21,504 nucleotides of DNA from Theodoxus fluviatilis (Eukaryota; Mollusca; Gastropoda; Cycloneritida; Neritidae), in contig JAWQFJ010002820.1 in the NCBI GenBank assembly GCA_034096865.1, positions 55,001 to 76,504 of the forward strand. Reading direction: 5' to 3'. The notes under the pieces are model-generated. The model was given only the letters and a program-made list of their open reading frames with translations, was not told where the DNA came from and did not search any database. The position numbers and the translations under genes were made by a program. Positions within the stretch are counted from its first letter, which is position 1, and each line of letters starts with the position of its first letter. This document shows positions 1-8,590 of the stretch, one piece after another.

Positions 1-481
1 TAGTTGTATTTTCCCACTACAGCATTTTTGCAGTATTTGTGTTTTGTTTGCGAAATGGCGCGACACATTGCTCATACTGTTATCCCCAGTTCACTCTGAG
101 TGACGGTGCTGTTTTCCATTTCCTGTCTATTTAACTCTGGGTTTTGCCCGAAGAAATATTCCATGGCTTTTTGCGAGCATTATTTTGGCAGTGCACTAGA
201 GTAAAGTGGGTTAAAAGCCTGTTGCATGAACATGTAGAAACTCTGATCGGTATTTATCTCACCCCATGCTGACCATGCCCATCATGGTGCTTTTTGAGTA
301 TAGGGGGTAAACGGCAATTTCGGGTCAAAGCACGCATCGCCCATTTATCTAATGGCCAGTCTTGTGGACCGGTGAATGGGAAGGGGAAGGAGCTCACGTT
401 CTAATCACCAGTCTACTAGATAGGGACTGGAAACGGCATTCTTATAGCAGAGTCTTGTGATTGATTTTGCCCGGGGTGGAT
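1..481. other. Unique non-coding sequence
   Basis: No convincing coding region, RNA gene or mobile element was recognised here. The composition is balanced and there are no internal repeats visible by eye. It is best treated as intron or intergenic DNA. Confidence 0.5.
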
Positions 482-533
482 TTCTCTCTCTCTCTCTCTC
501 TCTCTCTCCCTCCCTCTCTCTCTCTCTCTCTCT

Positions 534-585
<52 letters not shown>

Positions 586-597
586 CTCTCCCTCCCT
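482..597. repeat. (CT)n microsatellite with CCCTCCCT interruptions
   Basis: About 115 bases of pyrimidine-only + strand, mainly CT dinucleotides with two CCCTCCCT interruptions and one CGCTCT. Short frames reading Ser-Leu or Arg-Glu repeats on either strand arise only from this tract. Long mirror-symmetric CT tracts of this kind can in principle form triplex (H-DNA). Confidence 0.95.
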
Positions 598-1735
598 AAA
601 CTCTACTTGACCCTCTTGGATGCCTCTGAAGACGTTCACTACATTTGGAGCAGTAATTGCAATATACTCACAACCGAGTGACTACTTTAAATTTCCTCAT
701 GGAAATCACGATCTTAGAAAGTAGTGCGTGGTTGTAGTGAACACTAATGGTGATGTATTGAGAATAAGAATGGAACAGTGATATCACTGAAGGAGTCCTT
801 CATTTATGCATCTATAAGTCTCACTGAACTGAATGGATTTCTTCTTTCAAAGCTTGCTTGTCTGTCCAACTCTTCAAATACCGGGCCTGTTTCAGTCTGG
901 TGAAGATGGAACAGGGACATCACCGCAGGATTTTTTTTGTTACACTCCTGTAATGACGCTGCTGAGGTTAATATTTTTCTCTCCAAGCTGACAAGTGTTC
1001 ATTCATCTGACTTCCACTGCCTCATTTACTCGTGCAATCTGTCATGGACACCAGTATTACCGCGAACGTTTTATCGTTTTAAAAAGGTTCCCTTAAAACC
1101 ACTTGCTTTTCCCTGCGAAGAAAGCCTCTTTTTTCCGCTCAGCGCAGTTTAAAACTGATGGGTGATGACATGAGATCTCACGAGAGAGTCGGTGCCTCTC
1201 CTTCACAGAGACCAGAAATACGGCAGGAAAGGACAGGAGACGCGGGAATCTAACGGGAGCTCCTCTTCCGGAAGATGATCGTCTTTCGTGCTGCCAAGAG
1301 CAATTTGAAGCCGTCGTCCTATCGTGGCTCCGCCATCTCTGTTGAAATACGTTGACTGACATTTCACGGGAGGCTGGAACTATCGCTCTGTGGAAGGCTG
1401 CCCTGGCTACAAGGGCTCCAGAGCGGTTGTGTGGCCCTATGACGCCATCGATCTGTGGACTGGGTCGAAGAGTCCCTGATCCTCCGGTGATTGGCCGCGA
1501 TGAGTGATAATCAGTACCAGGAAGTTAATTTGCGGATAGAGTCTTTCTGGCGGCCTCTGTGGTTTTGGACTGCTCTCTGTGGAACTGCAACTGTCAGGCT
1601 GACCGTGTAGAGGCATTGTAGTGGAAGGAACAGTCGCAGGGTCAGTACGAACATGTTGTGTCAGAATGAAGTGTAATAAGCAGACGTAGCGCGTTCGGAA
1701 GATTCCATGATAACCAATGTATTACATAATGGCTA
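598..1735. other. Unique sequence without recognised genes
   Basis: Only short open frames (up to about 90 codons) with no recognisable domain occur here. I see no splice-bounded exon, RNA gene or repeat that I can support. Confidence 0.5.
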
Positions 1736-1765
1736 CAGATCTATACTTGTCTCACAAACAAAAAA

Positions 1766-1815
1766 GGAAGCCACTCACTTGTAGCTTTCGATCCTTATCC
1801 AAGGATCTTCCTCAG
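1766..1815 (-). other. Hammerhead-ribozyme-like hairpin downstream of the retroelement remnant
   Basis: On the minus strand a CTGAGGA box (1815-1809) fits the hammerhead consensus CUGANGA. After one extra A comes a perfect 7-bp stem (1807-1801 with 1796-1790, four-base loop), then GAAA (1789-1786). A three-base stem III can be drawn between AGC (1786-1784) and GCT (1771-1769), followed by a U at the expected cleavage position. Against a working ribozyme, an extra A separates the core from stem II, stem III is very short, and no stem I pairing is visible. Penelope-like retroelements are known to carry hammerhead motifs, and this lies just after the GIY-YIG remnant on the same strand. I read it as a decayed or minimal copy; self-cleavage is unproven. 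Confidence 0.4.
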
Positions 1816-1848
1816 AAAACTGAAGGCTGGAGAGAACTGGGTTCAGTC

Positions 1849-1980
1849 TCACACTCCCGTGAATAAACTCACGCAGTGTGACTGAACGAGCGAAGAGTAG
1901 ATCGCTGGTAGTTGGTGTCGGCCCCGGTCACGGTTCAGGGTGGGGCTGTGGGCTGCGATGTAAATAGCCTCCTTCACTCC
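1849..1980 (-). mobile_element. Penelope-like retroelement remnant: C-terminal end of GIY-YIG endonuclease
   Basis: Reading the minus strand from 1977 down to a TGA at 1851-1849 gives about 42 residues that begin VKEAIYI, continue with PTLNRDRGRHQLPAIY and then stop. From memory of the family, the patterns E-A-I-Y-I and P-x-L-N-R-D-x-G are the last two conserved blocks of the GIY-YIG endonuclease of Penelope-like elements. They contain the metal-binding Glu and the conserved Asn. The frame is closed by a TGA at 1992-1990, and no reverse transcriptase sequence is recognisable beyond it, so this is a severely 5'-truncated copy. The hairpin at 1766-1815 follows in the same orientation, as expected for the 3' end of such an element. 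It is too short and broken to encode a working protein. Another GIY-YIG-bearing retroelement class is possible. Confidence 0.65.
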
Positions 1981-1992
1981 ATGTATTATTCA

Positions 1993-2261
1993 AGTGGTTT
2001 TTGTGTACATTTCTGGATGTAACTAACGGCTATTGTGACAAATGCACAAACCATTGTTAACATGTTAATCCAGTGACATGTTAAAATTGGATTAGATATT
2101 GTAATTGTTCAAGACACCGAATTCTGTAAAGCGCTAAAATCAATAATTTCATATTGTAGTGTTTTTCATTCTCAGAGTCGGGTTGCCTGATTCACCAGCT
2201 ATGAGAGAAAATGGAACATTGATTCAAATACGAAATAGATGTTGAGTGTCTTCAAAAAAAA
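1993..2261. other. AT-rich unique sequence
   Basis: This stretch lies upstream (minus-strand sense) of the retroelement remnant. It is AT-rich and shows no recognisable continuation of a retroelement reading frame. Confidence 0.4.
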
Positions 2262-2282
2262 TTCTCTCTCTCTCTCTATCTA

Positions 2283-2360
<78 letters not shown>
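2262..2360. repeat. (CT)n microsatellite with CTAT interruptions
   Basis: About 98 bases of CT repeats. The first third has TATC interruptions and the remainder is uninterrupted CT. Frames overlapping it on both strands are Ser-Leu or Arg-Glu repeats without support as genes. Confidence 0.95.
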
Positions 2361-3063
2361 TTTCCTCCCTGCTTTCTTTTCCCGTGGACAGAGTGCAGCA
2401 ATGCGTCATCTGAAAGGGCTCTCCACATCGCCATGTCGCCACCTCCAGCCTGGCGATAAAAGCCTCTATCCGTGCATTGGGCACAAAGATCTGCGCATTG
2501 CATTATGGACCTGTCTGCCTCGGTGTCTGGACTTCCTGTCTCTGCCGTCTGTCTACAAGGCCCCTTTTTTGCAGACCTCGCACTAGGAAGCCTTCATTCA
2601 CACTGGCTTTTAGTGGCGGGCAGTGGGTGTGAAGCTCTGTGCTTGCTTTGGTCGAAGATCGTGTATAGTTGGTCTTTTCTTTGGCCTACCCCTCGGGGTC
2701 CCTCTTATAGTCTATGTTGGTTTAAAGATAGCCTGCGTTCTTTACTACTTCGGCCGGGATCCAAAGCTTGCCTCGCCCGTGTGAAACCCACCCGTGTAAG
2801 CAGTTTTGTCAGATCACTTCATCGAAAGAATGCACCGATATGTCGAAATATGAATAGTCTAATTCATGCACATGACACTTGTCGATTCGCTGTCGTAGTT
2901 GTTCCTTTATTAATGTTGTTTGGAAAAGAGGGGAAAGAAAAGGAACTTACTTTCACCCAGAGTTATTTCGGTTTTGAGATCCGTTATCGGCAGTTGACTC
3001 ACAGGAGTAGGAATTGTTGTCGTCATTAATGTTTTGACAGATGACAAATCTATTATGGCTTTA
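2361..3063. other. Unique sequence with an unsupported 185-codon open frame
   Basis: A + strand open frame from 2472 to 3029 is the longest repeat-free frame in the window. Its residue composition looks random, it is rich in Ser, Leu, Cys and Arg, and it has no domain, signal peptide or repeat that I recognise. There is no sign that it is a gene; I record it only because of its length. Confidence 0.3.
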
Positions 3064-3205
3064 CTTCCGCCAAGGAGGATACTTTTACTCTCGGTTCATT
3101 AGGAAGATATTCAACAAAATAACTCAAAAAGTTTGAAATAGATTCTGATGAAATTTGGAGTAAGGTCAGGGTTTCACTCAAGGAACAATCCTTTAAATTT
3201 TGGAA
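3064..3205 (+). mobile_element. Fragment of a widespread CCGCCAAGGAGG-type invertebrate repeat
   Basis: The order of words CCGCCAAGGAGG, then ATAACTCAAAAAGTT, then GATTCTGATGAAATTTGG, then AAGGAACAATCCTTTAAATT matches a short interspersed repeat that I recall from many molluscs and other marine animals. In those the consensus runs 'ccgccaaggaggt... ataactcaaaaagt... tttgatgaaatttgg... aacaa... ttaaattttgg'. It encodes nothing. The match is from memory, not from a search, and its ends are approximate. No terminal inverted repeats are visible, so the copy is probably partial. Confidence 0.55.
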
Positions 3206-4088
3206 ATTTTCTGTTATCTCGTTTTGGAATTAAAAACATGAAGAGAAAATGTATCACTCATAATGAAGTTGACGACGGTTAACTATTGATGACGTCAGCA
3301 TATGGGTTCGCACTCAGAGATCGTTTTCAGCCACCAAAATGAACAAAACTTCGTAGCATTAGGCCTGGCTAGCATTACATGTATATCACGCCTGAATGGA
3401 TTATACAGGCCATGGAAGAGAAATTGTGGCGTCCGTAGTGGAGGTTTTCGTTTTCAGAGTGTTATCTAGTCTGGAAATCGGTTAGTGTCACTGTCAGCAC
3501 TGATGACAACATGCATAAGTACAGGTGCATACGCGTTCATACTGCAGCGAGGCAAACCAACAACAGCCACCAGAAGAGCACGTTGCTGCACTCGTTCAGC
3601 GTGCACGTTTCTCCGAAATTTGAGCATTCTGTACCATAGTATAGAGGGGAGCCACTCGAGGCAGGTGCAGGTGAAATTAATCAGGTTGTCACGGAGAAAC
3701 GGACGCAGGTTCTCACGTGTATGACCTCCTGTTAGGACCTTTTGGGAAACTTCCAGTTCAAGGAGAGTTCAATCGCATATTTCGTCGCCTTCGATTCTTC
3801 CATGAAAGAGAGTTGTTTGTCAGAGTAAGCTCGCATTTCTGCTCTTAGTTTCTTCGCTGTGGGAAAAACGATATCTGACAGTTGACAGCCGATAGCATCT
3901 GCATGACAGCTCAACAATTCATTGTATGTCCACGGAATTCTCCGTGTGGTGGCCTGATTGTCTTGTTTATTTGATCTAGTTGTTTTAAGTTATGTTGATT
4001 TGCTCATTAAGAGAAAAAAGTAGTTGAATTTGTTGTTTGGGCTTGGCTTTTAAAAAGCCGTGAACTGATGTGAGTCACCTTCGTCTGC
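3206..4088. other. Unique sequence without recognised genes
   Basis: Two short open frames occur (3485-3724 + and 3732-3917 -). Neither shows a domain or splice-bounded exon that I recognise. No repeats are visible by eye. Confidence 0.45.
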
Positions 4089-4097
4089 CTACCTGCC

Positions 4098-4133
<36 letters not shown>

Positions 4134-4197
4134 TGTGTGTGTGTGTGTGTGTGTGTGTCTGACCGTCTGTCTATCTGCCTGCCTACCTCCCCCCCCC

Positions 4198-4270
<73 letters not shown>

Positions 4271-4361
4271 TCTTTGTCACGCCCACATACAATGTCACAC
4301 ACACACACACACACAAACACACCCACCCACACACACACACACACACACTCACCCACACACA
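4089..4361. repeat. Compound microsatellite: GTGC/GT, poly-C, CT, then CA
   Basis: (GTGC)n at 4099-4133 grades into (GT)n to 4158. It is followed by poly-C (4189-4208), perfect (CT)n (4209-4267) and (CA)n with CCCA interruptions (4296-4361). The GT arm and the CA arm are complementary and flank the poly-C/CT core. All long frames here are artefacts of the repeats. Confidence 0.95.
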
Positions 4362-4486
4362 TTAGCCAACGTATGCACGTCTACGTAGCTTGCCAGGGCA
4401 TCCGTGTGTTTCCATCCAGTTGTACATATTTTTAACGAAGAAAGTGTCCTAGAAACCTGTCTCATCTAAAACTGCCCCCAATTTTT

Positions 4487-5363
4487 GACTCACATGCGAA
4501 GCAAAAGTGAGTCTATGTACTGAGCCGTGTCGTCCGTCCGTCCGGGCGGGCGGGCGTCCGTCCGGGCGGGCGGGCGTCCGTCCGTCCGTCCGTAAAAAAC
4601 TTAAACGTTGGATTTTTCTCGGAGACTATTAAGTCTATCAACACCAAATGTGGCATGATGGTGTATGATGACAAGGCCTCAAAAAACATACATAGTGACT
4701 TGACCTTGCTTCAAGGTCAAGGTCACAGGAGCCATAAATGTGGTCTCAAAAACAGTCATTTTTCACATTTTCCCAATTTTCTCCCACGTTATTGAGAATG
4801 GCGACCTTAGCTACAAGTGGTATATAGGTCAAAGCAAGCCCTATCTTTTGATACCAGTTTGGTTGACCTTGCTTCAAGGTCAAGGTCACAGGAGCTCTTC
4901 AAAGTTGGATTGTATACATATTTTGAAGTGACCTTGACCCTGAACTATGGAAGATAACTGTTTCAAACTTAATAATTATGTGGGGCACATGTTATACTTT
5001 CATCATGAGACACATTTGGTCACATATCATCAAGGTCAAGGTCACTTTGACCCTTATGAAATGTGACCAAAATGGGGTAGTGAACCACTAAAAGTGACTA
5101 TATCTCATGGTAGAAAGTGCCAATAAGCACCATTGTGCTTCCTATGTCTTGAATTAACAGCTTTGTGTTGCATGACCTTGGATGACCTTGACCTTGGGTC
5201 AAGGTCACATGTATTTTGGTAGGAAAAATGTGTAAAGCATTTCTTTGTGTATGATGTCATTGGTAGGTTTAGTTGTTTGACCTTGACCTTGAAGGTCACC
5301 TGAAGGTCAAGATCATATAAAGGTCAAGGTCAAGCATGTGAGTCGTATGGGCTTTGCCCTTCT
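4487..5363 (+). mobile_element. Non-autonomous mobile-element-like repeat with inverted ends and AAGGTCA arrays
   Basis: The 11-base word GACTCACATGC at 4487-4497 recurs in reverse complement as GCATGTGAGTC at 5334-5344, giving short terminal inverted repeats 858 bases apart. Just inside the left end is a 7-bp hairpin (GACTCAC 4487-4493 with GTGAGTC 4507-4513). Just beyond the right end is another small hairpin (GGGC-TTT-GCCC, 5349-5359). The interior holds a CCGT/GGGC tract (4529-4593), a perfect 33-base direct repeat (4700-4732 and 4863-4895), and about 19 AAGGTCA or TGACCTT words, often in tandem. No protein is encoded. I recall repeats with this organisation from molluscan genomes, but the transposon class is not settled by what is visible. 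A (TTA)n tail begins immediately after the right end. Confidence 0.65.
4529..4593 (+). repeat. (CCGT)n/(GGGC)n tract inside the element
   Basis: CGTC repeats are interrupted twice by GGGCGGGCGGGC. The six runs of three G (4544-4554 and 4564-4574) make a G-quadruplex possible on the + strand. Confidence 0.9.
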
Positions 5364-5364
5364 C

Positions 5365-5414
<50 letters not shown>

Positions 5415-5469
5415 TTTTATTTTTATTTATTTTTTATTTTTTATTTTTTTTTTTTTTTTGGGGGGGGGG
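5364..5469. repeat. (TTA)n, T-rich tract and poly-G run abutting the element
   Basis: (TTA)n runs at about 5366-5413, followed by T-rich sequence with long T runs to 5459 and ten G at 5460-5469. The microsatellite begins directly at the element's right-hand end, so it probably arose from the element's tail. Homopolymer lengths are unreliable in sequencing. Confidence 0.9.
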
Positions 5470-6027
5470 ATAGTTCAGTCGACAGGCTTCTTTTTCATGT
5501 TGCCCTTCAGAGATCATTATTCTTCAAAGAATAACGGCTCTTTCACCTGCGATCTTCTTATCTCATTCCGTCAGGCAGCTAGCAAATGCTAAGCCTCGTT
5601 ATGAGCAGCCAGTGGTTGGTCTGGCTGTGGGCAGTGCACGGATCACTGCACGCTTGATCTTTGACCTCGACCTCGCCCTGACCTGCAGGGCAGTTCATTA
5701 CTCGGAGGGTTGTTCGTACGCATGATGACATTGGTCATGAGGATCACCTTGTCGATTGTCATTATTTCTTGGTATGCATGCTCTGTGTATTTCTGATGAA
5801 CTGCAGCACACACACCATGTCAGCATTAGGAGGGACGACTGCTACCTTTTCCTGACATGTCCTGTGTGGACCTCCCATTGAGTCTCTAGACACTCTCCGA
5901 CTTCTTATCACTGTGCTCTGATTCCCTTGCATCTACAAACTCTTTCTGCAGGATTTGACGCCCTTAGGCATGGCCCCGGGGAATGCATTGATGTGAGGGG
6001 AAATGAAGAGGAATGGAGAGGAGGAAA

Positions 6028-6028
<1 letters not shown>
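5470..6028. other. Unique sequence without recognised genes
   Basis: No exon, RNA gene or repeat is supported. A short stretch near 5659-5693 has degenerate TGACCT-like words outside the neighbouring element, too weak to annotate as part of it. Confidence 0.45.
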
Positions 6029-6090
<62 letters not shown>

Positions 6091-6195
6091 GGGGAGAGAG
6101 AGAGAGAGGGAGAGAGAGAGAGAGGGGGGGGAGGGAGGGAGGGGGGGGGGAGGGAGAGGAGGGGGAAGGGAGGGGAGGAGAGGAGATGGGGAGGG
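6029..6195. repeat. (GA)n then G-rich purine tract
   Basis: Purine-only + strand: about 95 bases of GA repeats with GGGA interruptions, then GAGGGAGG-type sequence with runs of 7 to 10 G. Arg-Glu-Gly or Ser-Leu-Pro frames across it in several frames are artefacts. Confidence 0.95.
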
Positions 6196-7583
6196 TGTCA
6201 CGACTCAAAATGGGTTTAGTATTTTCCTGGTGTGTCTGGTGTGTGTCAAATGATTTACACGTGAGTTTTGTGCTCTCATTGTCGTGCTCTGGCGTGTAGC
6301 TCTGCTGTGAAGTTTCGAGAGTACTTAGCTGCGTACGTCGCTGGCTGCTTGATTTTGAAGTCTTCTGTCATCGAGGAGGGCAGTGCTTACTGGATTTGGA
6401 GGCTAGGTCAGTCTGTCAAGAATTTTCTCTCGGTGCCCTGTTCTTGGGCATTGCTGTTTACAAGATAGCGTGTCAGTGTTAGGTCTCGCTTAGGCAGACC
6501 TGAGCGATTTATTTGCTGGTTTGTGTCTTCTGGTTTTTGGAGACATGTTTTAGAGCGGTATTGACGTTCCTGTGGGTGCATGTTGTCGCCCGTCTAGACT
6601 GGACCATAGTCTGAAGCCCTCCTGAAATTGAGTCTGTCTTCCATCTCGTTCTGGTTCTTTTCTGGGTCTGGGAGGTAGGTGTCTACCTCTTGGTTGTTGC
6701 TGTGTGTTGTGGGCCTCTGGCAGTGTCTTGCCTATTGTCTCGTTGTGTGCAGGAAGCAAGAAAGTAGTGCGTGGGTGCTATAATTTATCTTTTGGCAGAC
6801 CACTAACAGTAACAGTCCTATAGTTTGCATGACCTTGTATATTAAAATTTCCTATAAAATTTGGAGGAGAATGACGTCACAGATGACATCAGAAGGAGAA
6901 GGGTGGGTGGGTGGGTGGTGGAGTTTGTAGAAAAGTGGTGGAGGATACGCAAGAGTTGAAGGGTATCGACGGCAGGGTTGGACTGAAGTGAACGCCTTGG
7001 CAGAGTTCGATGTTGACTGCGACAGAGAATGCGGTTTCGTGGACTGATGGGCAGAGCGCCAATATGAATGTTGCTGTCCCATACCGTGCTCAATAGTTCA
7101 GCTGCAGGAACCAACGAAGTAACGATGCCGCGCCCAACAGTGGCAAATCGACAGAGGATGTTGAATACGTCTCAGTGAAAGAAGGAAAAGAGAAAAGAGG
7201 AAAGACGAATAAACGGAAAAGGAAGAGAGAAGAACAACTACGATTAGTCTCGCGCTCTATATGCTATGTTTGCATTTCGGTGGTCGATCGTTCAAACTGT
7301 GTTCATGGTCTCAGTGGCTAAGGAACAAAAATCTTTGCTGGGTTTCTGTGGTCATTTCGTCGTCGCTTTTTCATTTTTTAAAACTTGAGTTTATATTGTA
7401 GTTTAAATTAATAAATCTTTGTTATTTATTTGTATCCTCTCGTGTGTTCTGTGATGTTTGTGTTCATCTCTTATTCGCCATGGGGTCGGAAGTTCCCTTC
7501 TTTTTTTACAGTCAAGGGTCACTCCCAAGTCACCATATTGTGACCTCTGACAGAGGCTAGAGGGAAAAAAGAGAGCAGGGGCG
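6196..7583. other. Unique sequence without recognised genes
   Basis: About 1.4 kb of ordinary-looking sequence. Short minus-strand frames (6550-6759 and 6842-7114) have no recognisable domain. A brief (GGGT)n at 6900-6918 is the only repeat seen. Confidence 0.45.
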
Positions 7584-7976
7584 AGATAGATAGATAGATT
7601 GATAGATTAATAAATAGATAGTAGATATAGATAGATTAGATAGATAGATAGATTAGATAGATAAGTATAGATATAATAGAATTAGATAGATTAGTGACTT
7701 AGTATAGTAGTAGATAGATAGATAGTAATATGTATAGTATGAGATTGGATAGGATATGATATGATGCATAGATGGACTTAGACTGGATAGGATATAGATG
7801 GAGATTAGATAGATAATAGATGATGGATGACGATTAGATTAGATAGTATAGATAGATGAGATATGATAGTCAGATACGATGATTGATGAATAGATAGATA
7901 GATTAGATAGATAGATAGATAATAGAGAGATAGTAGATAGAGATTAGGATGAGATGATAGTAGATAGATAGAACAC

Positions 7977-8008
<32 letters not shown>

Positions 8009-8012
8009 ATAG

Positions 8013-8052
<40 letters not shown>

Positions 8053-8330
8053 ATAAGATAGATAGATAGGATAGATAGATAGATAGATAGATAGGATATA
8101 GATAGATAGATAGATAGATAGATAGAAGTAGATAGATTAAGATAGATAAGATAGATAGATGAATAAGATAGATAGATAGATAGCATATCGGATATCAGAG
8201 TTATGGTATACGGCTCCGCGATAGTAGATGCGTATTTGATGGATATGAGAGACTTAGAACTAGATAGTATGAGGATACGATAGAGAGCCAGAATAGATAG
8301 ATAGATAAGTTAGAGTGATAGTATTCGTGG
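7584..8330. repeat. Degenerate (GATA)n array
   Basis: GATA/TAGA repeats dominate and are cleanest at about 7978-8185. They are broken throughout by scattered one- to three-base insertions and losses. Similar indel noise affects the sequence that follows up to the N gap, so at least part of the degeneracy is probably unpolished long-read sequence. The minus-strand frame reading Leu-Ser-Ile-Tyr repeats (7944-8186) is not a gene. Confidence 0.9.
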
Positions 8331-8455
8331 TAGAGAATCGAGGGGGTAGTAGCTTAGTCGGTATGGTAGGTAGCGGAGGAGCGATGATAATATGCTGGTC
8401 AGAGATAGGCTACGTAAGGAGATCTTCTGAGATAGCGGCTTACATATAATAGGGA

Positions 8456-8590
8456 GAGAGGCGAGTAGAGGCGAGGAGGAGAGTTAGAGAGAGTAGAGAG
8501 GGTAGGTAGAGAGAGAGTAGAGAGAGAAGAGAGTAGTTAGAGAGTTAGAGTAGGGGGGTTGGGGGGAGGGTGAGGGGGGCATAGGAGGGG
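8456..8590. repeat. Noisy GAGA/G-rich purine tract
   Basis: GAGA-rich sequence with scattered T, ending in GGGGAGGGTGAGGGG. It corresponds to the cleaner purine tract at 10115-10170 on the other side of the gap. Confidence 0.7.

Noticed and set aside
2472..3029. 185-codon + strand open frame
   Set aside because: No recognisable domain, random-looking composition and no splice or expression evidence; within chance for 21 kb and six frames.
5655..5695. Extension of the AAGGTCA element into 5659-5693 (TTTGACCTCGACCTCG)
   Set aside because: It lies outside the inverted ends, beyond the TTA tail, and the words are degenerate; likely coincidence.
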